In this document: positions 1 through 8,706 of the stretch, one piece after another
Layout: each line of letters opens with the position of its first letter
How positions within the stretch are numbered: position 1 is the stretch's first letter
Assembly (NCBI GenBank): GCA_947178145.1
Contig: CAMWXE010000005.1
Location: 36,971-100,970 of the forward strand
From: an uncultured Lachnospiraceae bacterium
GTDB taxonomy: Bacteria > Bacillota > Clostridia > Lachnospirales > Lachnospiraceae
Direction: 5' to 3'
Length of the DNA stretch: 64,000 nucleotides
Translations under genes and position numbers: made by a program
Notes under the pieces: model-generated
Told to the model about the DNA's origin: nothing
Seen by the model: the letters and a program-made list of their open reading frames with translations, nothing else
Database searches by the model: none

Positions 1-1
1 T

Positions 2-874
2 ATGCGGAGCGAGAAAGAGATGTATCAGTTACTGTTGGATATTGCAAATGCAGATGACAGGATTCTGGCAGTATATATGAATGGTTCGCGGACAAATGTC
101 AATGTGCCAAAGGACATTTTCCAGGATTATGATGTCGTGTATGTGGTGCGGGAGACACGGTCTTTTATCGAGGATAAAAACTGGATTTGCAATTTTGGAA
201 ACATTCTGTACATGCAGTATCCGGATGAGAGTCCCAATGAACCTGGCGACAAGGAAAATCTATACGGCTGGCTGATGCAGTTTGACGATGGAAACAGAAT
301 TGACCTTCATGTGGAGTCAGCAGTGCACGCAGAGGAGCATCTTCGTGACGATAAGCTTTGCAGGATCCTGCTGGACAAAGAGCACATTCTGCCGGAGATA
401 CCGGAGGCGAGCGACGAGGATTATCATGTGAAAAGACCGACAGAGGCGCAGTTTCAGGCGTGCACCAACGAATTCTGGTGGTGCAGCAACAACCTGGCAA
501 AAGGCTTATGGCGGGAGGAGATACCATATGTGCAGGACATGACCAACTTTGTCGTCCGCAAGCAGCTCGAAAAGATGCTTGCATGGAAAGTCGGCACCAA
601 GACAGACTTTCGAGTCAGTGTCGGAAAGTCGGCAAAGTATCTGTACAGATGGCTTGACGCGGAGGAATATCAGAGGTATCTGGACACTTATTTTGGCGGA
701 AATGTCGAGGAGGCGTGGGCGGCGGTCTTAAAAATGTGTGATTTGTTTGAGGATACATCGGCATATGTGGCCCATGCACTGGGGTATTCCTGCAATGTCA
801 GGGAGGGGGAGGCGGCGCGGGGATTTCTGGAGCATGTGAGGAAACTGCCAAAGGATGCGCAGCGTGTGTTTTGA
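2..874 (+). CDS. Aminoglycoside 6-adenylyltransferase, ANT(6)/AadE family
   Basis: Predicted cytoplasmic enzyme that transfers AMP to the 6-hydroxyl of streptomycin-type aminoglycosides. At 290 residues it matches the usual 285-300 of the family, and the opening MRSEKEM is the common family start, so the gene looks complete although it begins at base 2. Visible hallmarks are the nucleotidyltransferase signature NGSRTN followed by the acidic pair in QDYDVVYVV (metal binding), a further acidic motif in RIDLHVES, and the family block NEFWW. Its promoter and any upstream partner lie outside the window. Many ANT(6) homologues are intrinsic to Clostridia, so a resistance phenotype is inference. No mobile genes flank it, although a MITE-like repeat follows. 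Confidence 0.88.
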   Translation: MRSEKEMYQLLLDIANADDRILAVYMNGSRTNVNVPKDIFQDYDVVYVVRETRSFIEDKNWICNFGNILYMQYPDESPNEPGDKENLYGWLMQFDDGNRIDLHVESAVHAEEHLRDDKLCRILLDKEHILPEIPEASDEDYHVKRPTEAQFQACTNEFWWCSNNLAKGLWREEIPYVQDMTNFVVRKQLEKMLAWKVGTKTDFRVSVGKSAKYLYRWLDAEEYQRYLDTYFGGNVEEAWAAVLKMCDLFEDTSAYVAHALGYSCNVREGEAARGFLEHVRKLPKDAQRVF

Positions 875-898
875 AGCGTATGGTTAATTTTATGCTTG

Positions 899-948
899 TA
901 AAAACGTTTTTATTGTGATACTCTTATTAAGAATAAAAACGTTTTTAT
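899..948. promoter_or_regulatory. Twin A/T palindromes with central CG, possible LacI-family operators
   Basis: Two nearly identical palindromes share the core AAAAACGTTTTT. One spans 899-912 (14 bp, perfect) and the other 933-948 (16 bp, perfect). Their centres are about 35 bp apart. A central CG with A-rich and T-rich arms is typical of LacI/GalR-family operators and resembles catabolite-response elements. They lie between ANT(6) and the GH3 gene, the natural place for sugar-responsive control of GH3. The cognate regulator is not in the window, so the assignment is inference. Confidence 0.45.
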
Positions 949-990
949 CGAGCGCGGACTGAAATATATCCCGCTCGATTCCGGCAATTT

Positions 991-1174
991 TTAAGGAATT
1001 GTCAAGAAATAACTTGTTAATTTGACGCCGTATAAATGTTCAGCTGCAAAGAAGATAATCGCAGGCGTAGGAGGCAAAGGCATAAAGGGCAATGCCTTAC
1101 GTCAAGATTATCTGATGACGCAGATGAACATTTAGACAAGTCAAATTGATGAGTTATTTATTGACAGTTCCTAA
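991..1174. repeat. MITE-like hairpin element, copy 1 (184 bp)
   Basis: The two ends form a long imperfect inverted repeat: about 55 nt at 991-1047 pair with 1120-1174. The inner part folds further (AAGATAATC against GATTATCT, and AAGGCAT against ATGCCTT), so the whole element makes one extended hairpin. Its outer end, approximately TTAGGAACTGT followed by AATAACT, recurs in the element at 26475-26665. There is no open reading frame inside. Length, end symmetry and recurrence fit a non-autonomous miniature element. It sits between the operator-like palindromes and the GH3 start. A clear target-site duplication was not identified. Confidence 0.7.
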
Positions 1175-1198
1175 GGATAAGATGGAGGATAACAGGAT

Positions 1199-3994
1199 AT
1201 GGAAACCAAGAAAAAACAGGTTGCGGAGAGTGAGATATCAAAACTGTGCAGAAAAGCGGCTGCGCAGGGAGCGGTTCTCTTGAAAAATGAAGACGCGGTT
1301 CTTCCGTTATCGGAGGCAGACCAGATTGCAGTATTTGGAAGGTGCCAGATCGAGTACTACCGAAGCGGTACAGGCTCAGGCGGTGCAGTGAATGTGCGGT
1401 ACACGACAAATCTGATCGAAGGACTCCGCGGGAATCAGATCGCCGTGAACGAGGAACTCGTGGACAGCTATACGCAGTGGATCGCCCAAAATCCTTTTGA
1501 CAACGGCGGGGGCGGCTGGGCCTGCGAGCCGTGGTGCCAGCAGGAGATGCCTGTCGACAAAGCACTTGTCACCAAGGCAGCCAAAACTTCCAACAAGGCA
1601 GTTGTCGTGATCGGGAGGACAGCTGGGGAGGACAAAGACAATGCGGCGTCTGAGGGGAGTTATTTTCTGACAGAATCCGAGAAAGAGATGCTTCATCAGG
1701 TGTGTGAAGCATTTGAAAATGTGATTGTGATTCTGAATGTCTCCAATATCATAGACATGGAATTTATGGAGTACAGTCCGCATATCAAGGCAGTGGTCTA
1801 TGCGTGGCAGGGCGGCATGGAGGGCGGAAACGGTATTGCCGACGTGCTTGCCGCAAAAGAAGTATTTCAGGGAAAGCTCACAGACACGATAGCGAAAAAG
1901 ATTACGGATTATCCCTCTGACAAAAATCATGGCGGAAGCACCCAAAATGTCTATCAGGAAGATATCTATGTCGGCTATCGCTATTTTGAGACATTTGCGA
2001 AGGATGCCGTGCTTTATCCGTTCGGGTATGGACGCTCCTACACGGAATTTGACATTTGTGACAGTGCCGTTCAGACAATCGGAAACGGCGCGGACACAAA
2101 ACTGATGTTTACATGCAGAGTCAAAAATACTGGCACGAAATACAGCGGACGTGAAATCGTTCAGCTGTATGTAGAGAAACCGGCAAATGGAATGGGAAGA
2201 CCTGCCAGAGAACTGATTGGGTTTGCCAAGACACGAAATCTGGCTTGTCTCGAGGACGAAACGATTCAGATAGAAATTCCTGTATACAGAATCGCATCAT
2301 TTGATGACAGCGGAGTCAGCGGATACAAAAATTCCTATGTCCTGGAGGCAGGGGAGTATCATTTCCATGCGGGAGCAAACGTGAGAGACACTGTGGAAGT
2401 GCCAGTCGATGGGACAGCGGGCTGGCAGATCAAAACGACGCAGTTGATTGCGGAGTGCAGGGAAGCGTTGGCGCCAGCAGAATTCTTTGAGCGGATACAT
2501 CCTGTTATGAGTGAAAATGGTGCAGTGACACTGGGATACGAAGCTGTTCCAACAAGGACAGAGAATCTCAGGGAACGGATTCTGTCCAGCCTTCCGGAGA
2601 CGATTCCATACACGGGAAATAAGGGACTGCATTTGAGAGATGTGGCGGATGGAAACTGTACGATGGAGGCGTTTATCGCCCAACTCTCTCCCGAGGATCT
2701 GGCAGCAATCGTGAGGGGAGAAGGCATGTGCAGCGTCAAGGTGACGCCGGGGACGGCTGCGGCGTTTGGCGGTGTGTCAGACAATCTGATTGGATTTGGC
2801 ATACCAGTGGGCTGCTGCGCGGACGGGCCGTCGGGAATCCGCATGGACAACGGATCCCATGCCACACAGGTTCCGATTGGAACACTGATCGCATGTACGT
2901 GGGACGAGGCGCTTGCGGAGGAACTGTTTGCCTTTGTCGGTGCGGAGATGGTACAAAACCAGGTCGATGCGCTCTTAGGACCGGGGATTAACATTCACAG
3001 ACATCCGCTGAACGGCAGAAATTTTGAGTATTTTTCAGAAGATCCGCTCCTGACCGGAAAAATGGCTGCAGCGGTCGTGCGCGGAATCGGTTCGAAGGGA
3101 GTACATGCCACAATCAAACATTTTGCCTGCAATTCACAGGAGACAGGGAGAAGTGTTGTCAATGCTGTCGTTTCCCAGAGGGCACTCAGGGAAATCTATT
3201 TAAAAGCGTTTGAGATTGCTGTCAGAGAGGGAAATGCCCGATCGGTAATGACTTCGTATAATCCTGTGAACGGTTACTGGACAGCGTCGAGTTATGATTT
3301 GAACACGACACTCCTGAGAAAAGAGTGGAAGTTTGACGGGATTGTCATGACAGACTGGTGGGCGGATATGAACGATGTTATGGATGGCGGAGAGCGCTCC
3401 AGACAGCGCACGGCAGATATGGTCAGGGCACAGAATGATATCTATATGGTCGTGAATAATAATGGAGCGGAAATCAATGCGCTCGGGGATGATTCGGTGG
3501 AGGCGCTTGCCACAGGAAGGCTGACAGTCGGCGAACTGCAGAGAAGCGCTATGAATATCTGTCGTTTTCTGATCAACACGCCTTCTTTTGGAAGAGTGGG
3601 AAACTGTGTTACAAAAGTGCCATTCGTACACGCACTTGCCACGGAGAATCAGACGGCAGGCGATATGGACAGCAGCGGCAGGATCGCGTGGAACACTTCT
3701 GTCCCGTCAAAGAGATATTTTGTCATCAGGCAGGCAGGGTGTTATGATGTGATCGTGCGGTTGATGTCACAGCAGACTGACCGGGCGCAGACTGTGTGCA
3801 AAGCCCTCGTGAATGAACAGGAACTTGCCACATTCCAGACAAACGGAACAGAAGGGCGCTGGATACAGCAGAAGATTCTGCGCGTGGAGCTTGAGGAGGG
3901 CAGCTACAAAATCGAACTTCAGTTTCCGAAGCCGGGCATGGAGATTGATTACATGGAATTCAAGCCATGCAGCGAACCAGATCCAGTCCGCTGA
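1199..3994 (+). CDS. Glycoside hydrolase family 3 beta-glucosidase with permuted domain order
   Basis: Predicted beta-glucosidase or related exo-glycosidase of 931 residues without a signal peptide, so probably cytoplasmic and acting on imported oligosaccharides. The domain order is the reverse of most GH3 enzymes. The C-terminal-type alpha/beta domain comes first (about residues 15-245), then the fibronectin-III-like domain (about 280-395), then the TIM barrel (about 485-800), and finally a beta-sandwich resembling a carbohydrate-binding module (about 815-925). The likely nucleophile is Asp719 in the MTDWW motif; the barrel also shows the IKHFACN substrate-binding motif and a GPGINIHRHP block. 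Permuted GH3 enzymes of this kind are known in Butyrivibrio and Ruminococcus. GGAGG at 1184-1188 supports the ATG start. Confidence 0.9.
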   Translation: METKKKQVAESEISKLCRKAAAQGAVLLKNEDAVLPLSEADQIAVFGRCQIEYYRSGTGSGGAVNVRYTTNLIEGLRGNQIAVNEELVDSYTQWIAQNPFDNGGGGWACEPWCQQEMPVDKALVTKAAKTSNKAVVVIGRTAGEDKDNAASEGSYFLTESEKEMLHQVCEAFENVIVILNVSNIIDMEFMEYSPHIKAVVYAWQGGMEGGNGIADVLAAKEVFQGKLTDTIAKKITDYPSDKNHGGSTQNVYQEDIYVGYRYFETFAKDAVLYPFGYGRSYTEFDICDSAVQTIGNGADTKLMFTCRVKNTGTKYSGREIVQLYVEKPANGMGRPARELIGFAKTRNLACLEDETIQIEIPVYRIASFDDSGVSGYKNSYVLEAGEYHFHAGANVRDTVEVPVDGTAGWQIKTTQLIAECREALAPAEFFERIHPVMSENGAVTLGYEAVPTRTENLRERILSSLPETIPYTGNKGLHLRDVADGNCTMEAFIAQLSPEDLAAIVRGEGMCSVKVTPGTAAAFGGVSDNLIGFGIPVGCCADGPSGIRMDNGSHATQVPIGTLIACTWDEALAEELFAFVGAEMVQNQVDALLGPGINIHRHPLNGRNFEYFSEDPLLTGKMAAAVVRGIGSKGVHATIKHFACNSQETGRSVVNAVVSQRALREIYLKAFEIAVREGNARSVMTSYNPVNGYWTASSYDLNTTLLRKEWKFDGIVMTDWWADMNDVMDGGERSRQRTADMVRAQNDIYMVVNNNGAEINALGDDSVEALATGRLTVGELQRSAMNICRFLINTPSFGRVGNCVTKVPFVHALATENQTAGDMDSSGRIAWNTSVPSKRYFVIRQAGCYDVIVRLMSQQTDRAQTVCKALVNEQELATFQTNGTEGRWIQQKILRVELEEGSYKIELQFPKPGMEIDYMEFKPCSEPDPVR

Positions 3995-4105
3995 TTTCCT
4001 TCACTTTCTCCAGAGCATTTTTCAAACAGGCTCTGACAGTGGCATTCGATCGTTTTGATTTATTTTTGATACGGAATATGGGAGGGGGTTACCAGTGTAC
4101 ACCGT

Positions 4106-4456
4106 TTATTGGATTTCCGCGCACTCGATTCTGTTTAGGTCGCCCCACTCGCACATGGAATCGAGAATCGGAATGAGTGTCTTGCCGCGCTCTGTGAGGG
4201 AATATTCTACTTTGGGCGGGATTTGCGGGTACTCCTCACGGTGGATCAGCTGGTCTGCTTCCAATTCTTTTAGGGTAGCGCTTAGCGTTTTATAAGAGAT
4301 CCCACCAATGTATTTTTTCATTTCATTAAAGCGGACCACACCAAATTCCATAAGGGTGTAGAGAATGGTCATTTTGTATTTCCCGCTGATGAGGGATAAT
4401 GTGTAGCTAAAACCGGTGGTTTCCAGACATTCTTGTGATATGCAGCGCGCGCTCAT
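4106..4456 (-). CDS. HxlR-family winged-helix transcriptional regulator
   Basis: A 116-residue DNA-binding protein of the HxlR/YodB type, a group that often senses reactive electrophiles or redox stress. The hallmark string is GKYKMTILYTL near the N-terminus, followed by a helix-turn-helix (FNEMKKYIGGISYKTLSATLKEL) and a wing ending VEYSLTERG. Cysteines lie at residues 5 and 10, near the position of the sensing cysteine in some relatives. I chose the ATG at 4456 because GGAGAG lies just upstream, and the longer in-frame extension has no family similarity. It is divergent from the response regulator at 4736, so the 280-bp gap probably holds promoters for both. The target is unknown. Confidence 0.85.
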   Translation of the reverse strand: MSARCISQECLETTGFSYTLSLISGKYKMTILYTLMEFGVVRFNEMKKYIGGISYKTLSATLKELEADQLIHREEYPQIPPKVEYSLTERGKTLIPILDSMCEWGDLNRIECAEIQ

Positions 4457-4588
4457 TTTACACTCTCCTTTGGATAAGTATTGCACTTTGATGTCAGTAC
4501 TTGATTTTTGTTTGATTCTTGTTATGATGATACTATCAGCAGCGGGAAAAGTCAATCCTGCTGAAATCGTTTGTGCTGCGGAAAGTTG

Positions 4589-4628
4589 AAAACCACTGGA
4601 TGTACTGACAGTTACATCAGTGGTTTTT
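4589..4628 (+). terminator. Strong hairpin with T-tract upstream of a response-regulator gene
   Basis: AAAACCACTG at the left pairs with CAGTGGTTTT at the right in a stem of about 15 bp with one bulge, followed by five T residues. No gene lies upstream on this strand to be terminated: the HxlR gene points away. It may therefore end a short unannotated transcript or act as an attenuator in the leader of the 4736 operon. Which of these applies cannot be told from sequence. Confidence 0.55.
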
Positions 4629-4735
4629 CGTATTATGCATACACGAATGCAGAGAAAAGCGATTGCCAGATAAATTATTACAACGATATCCCGAGGACAC
4701 ATGATTGTAGTATACTATCCGAAAAGGAGGGTATT

Positions 4736-5431
4736 ATGACGTATCAAATTTTATTAATTGAGGACGACCTGCAAATCTGCGAAATCATTACAGACTATCT
4801 GACAGCGCAAAAGGAAAACACGTTCCATGTGCGCTGTGCCAACGATGGGAAGAAAGGATTGGAACAGATTGTGGAGGGACAGTATGACCTTGTGCTGCTG
4901 GATATTATGCTGCCGGGGATGGACGGGTTTACGCTGTGCAGGGAGCTTCGCAAGATCAGCGACGCACCGATGATTTTCATCACGGCAAGAGGGCGCGAGG
5001 AGGATAAGCTGCGCGGCTATCATCTGGGCTGTGACGATTATCTGGTAAAGCCGTTTTCGCTGCCCATTTTGCAGGCTAAAATGTTAGCGCTCTTAAAGCG
5101 CGCGAAAGGCATGGTGCAGAGCACAGTTTTGACGGCGGGCCGGATCGTGCTGGAGCCGGAGCGGTATCGGGTATGCTGTGAGGGGAGAGAGATTGACTTT
5201 TCCTATAAGGAATATGAACTTTTGCGGTACTTGATGGAGCACAAGGAAAAGGTCTGCACGCGGGAGGAACTTCTGACGCACATATGGGGCTATGACTTCG
5301 AAGGAAATGACAGGGTGGTGGACAACCATGTCAAGAAGCTGCGGAAGAAGCTGGGGACACAGGGCAGGCAGATCAGGACGATTATCAGAAAAGGGTATCA
5401 GCTGAAGGAGGGTGGCAATGAAAGGAAATAG
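4736..5431 (+). CDS. OmpR/PhoB-family response regulator
   Basis: A 231-residue two-component response regulator. The receiver domain (about 1-115) shows the acidic pocket E9-D10-D11, the phospho-acceptor Asp56 in LVLLDIMLPGMDG, and Lys105 in LVKPF. The C-terminal winged helix (about 130-228) carries the usual LTxxEYELL-like segment (FSYKEYELLRYL) and the recognition region VDNHVKKLRKKLG. AAGGAGGG ends just before the chosen ATG at 4736; the longer in-frame extension runs through the hairpin at 4589-4628 and is unlikely to be translated. It overlaps the kinase gene by 14 nt, so the two are co-transcribed. The regulon is unknown. Confidence 0.93.
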   Translation: MTYQILLIEDDLQICEIITDYLTAQKENTFHVRCANDGKKGLEQIVEGQYDLVLLDIMLPGMDGFTLCRELRKISDAPMIFITARGREEDKLRGYHLGCDDYLVKPFSLPILQAKMLALLKRAKGMVQSTVLTAGRIVLEPERYRVCCEGREIDFSYKEYELLRYLMEHKEKVCTREELLTHIWGYDFEGNDRVVDNHVKKLRKKLGTQGRQIRTIIRKGYQLKEGGNERK

Positions 5432-6275
5432 GAAAAGGAATCATAAGAAAACAATCAGGAAGAAAAGTAAACATATGTTTATGAATATATGGATGAGAAC
5501 AGGAATCCCAATTCTGGCTGTTACAATCACAGCACTTTATTTTTTCCTGAATTTTGTTTTGATCAACATGGAATTACTGAGTGGAAGCAGGGTGGAAAAA
5601 ATAAGTGTTGAGCTGGCACTGATATTGTCAAAGACGGATTTGTCGGATAAGGCGGCTGTGGAAAAGAAGCTTGATCTGTCGGCGTTTGACATGGTGGGTG
5701 TTTTGTTTGATCCGGATGGCAGGGAAGTCGCAAGATCCAACTTGTATCGTTACACGGACATGGAGGAGGGACGTATGACGAAATATCAGGAGATGGAAGA
5801 AACGATAATAAAAGTCCACGCTGGAAAAGAAATGAATCGCAATAACCAGGTCTATGCGTTTGATTATAATTACTGGTATGCGGAAGGGCCGGTTTCAACA
5901 CCCCAGGGCGAGTATTCGCTGTATTGTGCCGGAGTGACAGGGAGCTGGCCCCGTTATTATAGTAAACTGACCGCGATGGGATTGGGAATTTTTGCAGTGA
6001 TGGCTGCCTTGACGCTTTTCATTGCCCTGAGTTATTATAATCTTCACAGGAGGCAGCAGGCGGTGGAGACGGCCTATGGTCAGAAGGTCAATGCGCTGGC
6101 GCATAATCTGAAAACGCCAATGATGGTGATTTCCGGTTACTCGGAGAATTTTCTGGCGGAGATACAGACGGAAAAAAGGACGCACTACGCGGAGAAGATC
6201 CTGGAAAACGTCAATAAAATGAACGCGATCGTGGAGGAAATGCTGGAATTTACGCGGGATAAACAAAAAGAATAG
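5418..6275 (+). CDS. Membrane histidine kinase that stops after the HisKA domain (no ATPase domain)
   Basis: A 285-residue protein with a basic N-terminus, one membrane segment at about 27-50, an extracytoplasmic region, a second membrane segment at about 184-207, and a dimerization/phospho-acceptor domain whose H-box is AHNLKTP (His229). It ends at residue 285, right after the second HisKA helix. The N, G1, F and G2 boxes of a HATPase_c domain are absent. Only 127 bp separate its stop from the next gene and no remnant of such a domain is seen there. It may be a truncated kinase, or a scaffold phosphorylated by another kinase. AAGGAGGG at 5405-5412 supports the ATG at 5418. Confidence 0.85.
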   Translation: MKGNRKRNHKKTIRKKSKHMFMNIWMRTGIPILAVTITALYFFLNFVLINMELLSGSRVEKISVELALILSKTDLSDKAAVEKKLDLSAFDMVGVLFDPDGREVARSNLYRYTDMEEGRMTKYQEMEETIIKVHAGKEMNRNNQVYAFDYNYWYAEGPVSTPQGEYSLYCAGVTGSWPRYYSKLTAMGLGIFAVMAALTLFIALSYYNLHRRQQAVETAYGQKVNALAHNLKTPMMVISGYSENFLAEIQTEKRTHYAEKILENVNKMNAIVEEMLEFTRDKQKE

Positions 6276-6286
6276 ACTTGTATGTG

Positions 6287-6316
6287 ACGAGCAGGGGGAA
6301 GCCTTCCCCTGCTCGT
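6287..6316 (+). terminator. Hairpin after the truncated kinase gene
   Basis: An 11-bp perfect stem (ACGAGCAGGGG with CCCCTGCTCGT) has an 8-nt loop and is followed only by a short GTTT tail. It lies 11 bp past the stop of the kinase gene and probably terminates the two-component operon. Confidence 0.65.
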
Positions 6317-6402
6317 TTGCAGTGAAAGATATAATTGAGGATTTGACAGAAGCGTGCTGGCGTGTTACGGTATAGACAGTGAATATGATACGGAGGTTTG
6401 AT

Positions 6403-7257
6403 ATGGAGTACAATAAAAATGCAGGAGCTGGAAAGAAGTTTCTGGAGGGAATCCTGGTAAGTTTTGAAATTATGGTGTTGTTTATGGTGCTGCAGATTTT
6501 AGTGAGCTTCACAGGTACAGTGGCTGCTATGTCAGCATATATGATCCAGACAGGAAATGATGTGCAGGATGCACAGTATGCATTGTGGGACATCATGACC
6601 GACAGTACTTATATGACGACGCTGACAGTCGTGGCAACCTTTGTGTCAGCGGTTTTTTCGGTGCCAGCCTATTGGATTATATGGGGGAGGAAAAGGACAG
6701 AGCAGGACAGGCAGTATTTCAGGGAAAAAGTGCTGAAGTTAAAGCCGTTTGCAATGATTGTCATAGCTTCCTGCGGGCTCTATTATCTGGCAATACTGAT
6801 CTCTGCAGTGATCGCAGTTGTCAGTCCGGAGACAATGGAATCATATAATGAGATGATGGATATGGCACTTGGCGGAAGCCAGATGCTGGCGATGTTAGCA
6901 GCAGTGATACTGGCGCCAGTCAATGAAGAATGTATTATGCGTGGCTTGATTCTAAAGAATTTGCAGCGATTCTTTTCGACGCCGGTTGTGATTATTATAC
7001 AGGCGGTTCTGTTTGGAATTTTCCATGCAAACTGGGTGCAGGGAATTTATGTGCTCCCAGTCGGAGCGGCACTGGGATATGTGGCAATCAAGAGCCGGTC
7101 AGTGATTCCGTCGATATTTATGCACTTATTTTACAATATGCTTTCCTTTGTGGTAATATTGCTTCCAGAGTTCTGTCAGACAGGTATCTTTGCCATAAGT
7201 ACAGTGGTGGTGAGTGCGGTGGCAGTATGGATTATGGGGAGGACAGAGGGCGCTTAG
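6403..7257 (+). CDS. CPBP-family intramembrane glutamic endopeptidase (CAAX-type)
   Basis: A 284-residue polytopic membrane protein of the CPBP/Abi group. The C-terminal half carries the three conserved motifs: EExxxR as E175-E176-x3-R180 in NEECIMRG, the FxxxH-type element FGIFH, and HxxxN in HLFYN. Several hydrophobic segments are visible, beginning at about residue 20. Relatives process prenylated or peptide substrates, or give immunity to self-made bacteriocins; no bacteriocin gene is seen nearby, so the role is open. CGGAGG at 6391-6396 supports the ATG at 6403 over an earlier GTG. It is preceded by a hairpin terminator, so it probably has its own promoter. Confidence 0.85.
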   Translation: MEYNKNAGAGKKFLEGILVSFEIMVLFMVLQILVSFTGTVAAMSAYMIQTGNDVQDAQYALWDIMTDSTYMTTLTVVATFVSAVFSVPAYWIIWGRKRTEQDRQYFREKVLKLKPFAMIVIASCGLYYLAILISAVIAVVSPETMESYNEMMDMALGGSQMLAMLAAVILAPVNEECIMRGLILKNLQRFFSTPVVIIIQAVLFGIFHANWVQGIYVLPVGAALGYVAIKSRSVIPSIFMHLFYNMLSFVVILLPEFCQTGIFAISTVVVSAVAVWIMGRTEGA

Positions 7258-7292
7258 GAACTGGATAGAGGACTAATTTAGGAGAATAGACT

Positions 7293-8681
7293 ATGGAGAA
7301 TAAGAAACCAGATAAACGAACCAACCTTTTTGAGAGTGTGCCAATACCGAAGGCAGTCGCGGCATTGTGTGTTCCGACGGTCATCAGTTCGCTGGTGATG
7401 GTGCTTTACAATCTGGCAGACACCTATTTTGTCGGTATGATAAACGATCCCGTACAAAATGCGGCTGTGACGCTTGCCGGGCCGGTTTTGCTCGCATTCA
7501 ATGCCATCAACAATCTGTTTGGCGTGGGCTGTTCGAGCATGATGAGCCGCGCACTGGGGCGAAAGGATTACGATACCGTGAACAGAACCGCAGCGTTTGG
7601 ATTTTACTGTTCACTGGTCTGTGGTATGTTGTTTTCCTTCATCTGCACAGTCGGAAAAGTGCCGCTTTTGTCACTTTTGGGTGCAGATGAGGTCACAACG
7701 CAGGCGACAGCCGCCTATATGAGATGGACAGTTACCTGCGGTGCGGTGCCGGCGATTCTGAATGTGGTTATGGCAAATATGGTGCGCGCGGAAGGATCTG
7801 CATTCCATGCAAGCATTGGGACGATGAGCGGATGTCTGCTGAATATCGTGCTGGATCCGATTTTCATTCTGCCATGGGGACTGAATATGGGGGCGGCAGG
7901 AGCCGGATTGGCTACGTTCCTTTCAAACTGTGTGGCGTGCATGTATTTCTTTGTATTATTATATGTCAGGAGGGAAAGCACCTACGTCTGTATCCGGCCT
8001 GGTAAGTTCTGTCTGAGGAGCGCAATCGTGCTCGGCGTGTGCGGTGTCGGAATTCCGGCATCCATACAGAATCTCCTGAATGTGACCGGAATGACAATCC
8101 TGAACAATTTTACTTCTGCTTTTGGCGCAGACGCAGTGGCGGCGATGGGAATCACACAGAAAATATATATGGTTCCAATGTATGTCTGCATGGGAATGTC
8201 ACAGGGTATCATGCCGCTGGTAAGTTACAACTATGCCAGCGGAAACCATAAGCGGATGAAAGCGGCCATTGTCTTTACGGGTGGAATCAGCATTGGATTC
8301 ATCACAGCGGCAGCACTGTTTTTTTATATGGGTGCCGAAGGGGTTGTGCGGTTCTTTATGGACAATTCATCGATCATTGCATATGGGATACGTTTTTTGA
8401 GAGGATTTTGTCTCGGATTGCCTTTTTTGTGTATGGATTTTCTGGCAGTCGGTGTTTTTCAGGCGCTTGGTTATGGGAAAAACGCACTGATCTTTGCCAT
8501 TATGAGAAAAATCGTGCTGGAGATACCAGCGCTGTATCTGTTAAATCATCTCATTCCGCTGTACGGACTCGCCTATGCGCAGTTTGTCGCAGAGCTTGTG
8601 CTGGCGATTGCGGCAGTGGCAGAGCTGCTTTTGATATTTCGCAGGCTGGGCAGAAAAGCGGATTATGTTGAAGATGTATGA
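7293..8681 (+). CDS. MATE-family multidrug efflux transporter
   Basis: A 462-residue inner-membrane exporter with about twelve hydrophobic segments in two similar halves, as usual for MATE proteins of the DinF/MepA side of the family. The N-terminal segment PKAVAALCVPTVISSLVMVLYNLADTYFVG is the typical first helix region. These proteins exchange Na+ or H+ for cationic drugs or metabolites. It starts 35 bp after the CPBP gene with no terminator between, so the two may be co-transcribed. A second, different MATE gene lies at 16743. The substrate cannot be predicted. Confidence 0.92.
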   Translation: MENKKPDKRTNLFESVPIPKAVAALCVPTVISSLVMVLYNLADTYFVGMINDPVQNAAVTLAGPVLLAFNAINNLFGVGCSSMMSRALGRKDYDTVNRTAAFGFYCSLVCGMLFSFICTVGKVPLLSLLGADEVTTQATAAYMRWTVTCGAVPAILNVVMANMVRAEGSAFHASIGTMSGCLLNIVLDPIFILPWGLNMGAAGAGLATFLSNCVACMYFFVLLYVRRESTYVCIRPGKFCLRSAIVLGVCGVGIPASIQNLLNVTGMTILNNFTSAFGADAVAAMGITQKIYMVPMYVCMGMSQGIMPLVSYNYASGNHKRMKAAIVFTGGISIGFITAAALFFYMGAEGVVRFFMDNSSIIAYGIRFLRGFCLGLPFLCMDFLAVGVFQALGYGKNALIFAIMRKIVLEIPALYLLNHLIPLYGLAYAQFVAELVLAIAAVAELLLIFRRLGRKADYVEDV

Positions 8682-8706
8682 ATCTGAAAGTTGAGGATTG
8701 AGGAAT

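Noticed and set aside
4571..4735. N-terminal extension of the response regulator
   Set aside because: It would translate through a strong terminator hairpin, and the ATG at 4736 has a near-perfect ribosome site and the typical receiver-domain start.
5895..6596. 233-residue minus-strand open frame
   Set aside because: Covers the 3' end of the kinase gene, the terminator and the start of the CPBP gene on the opposite strand; no plausible protein.
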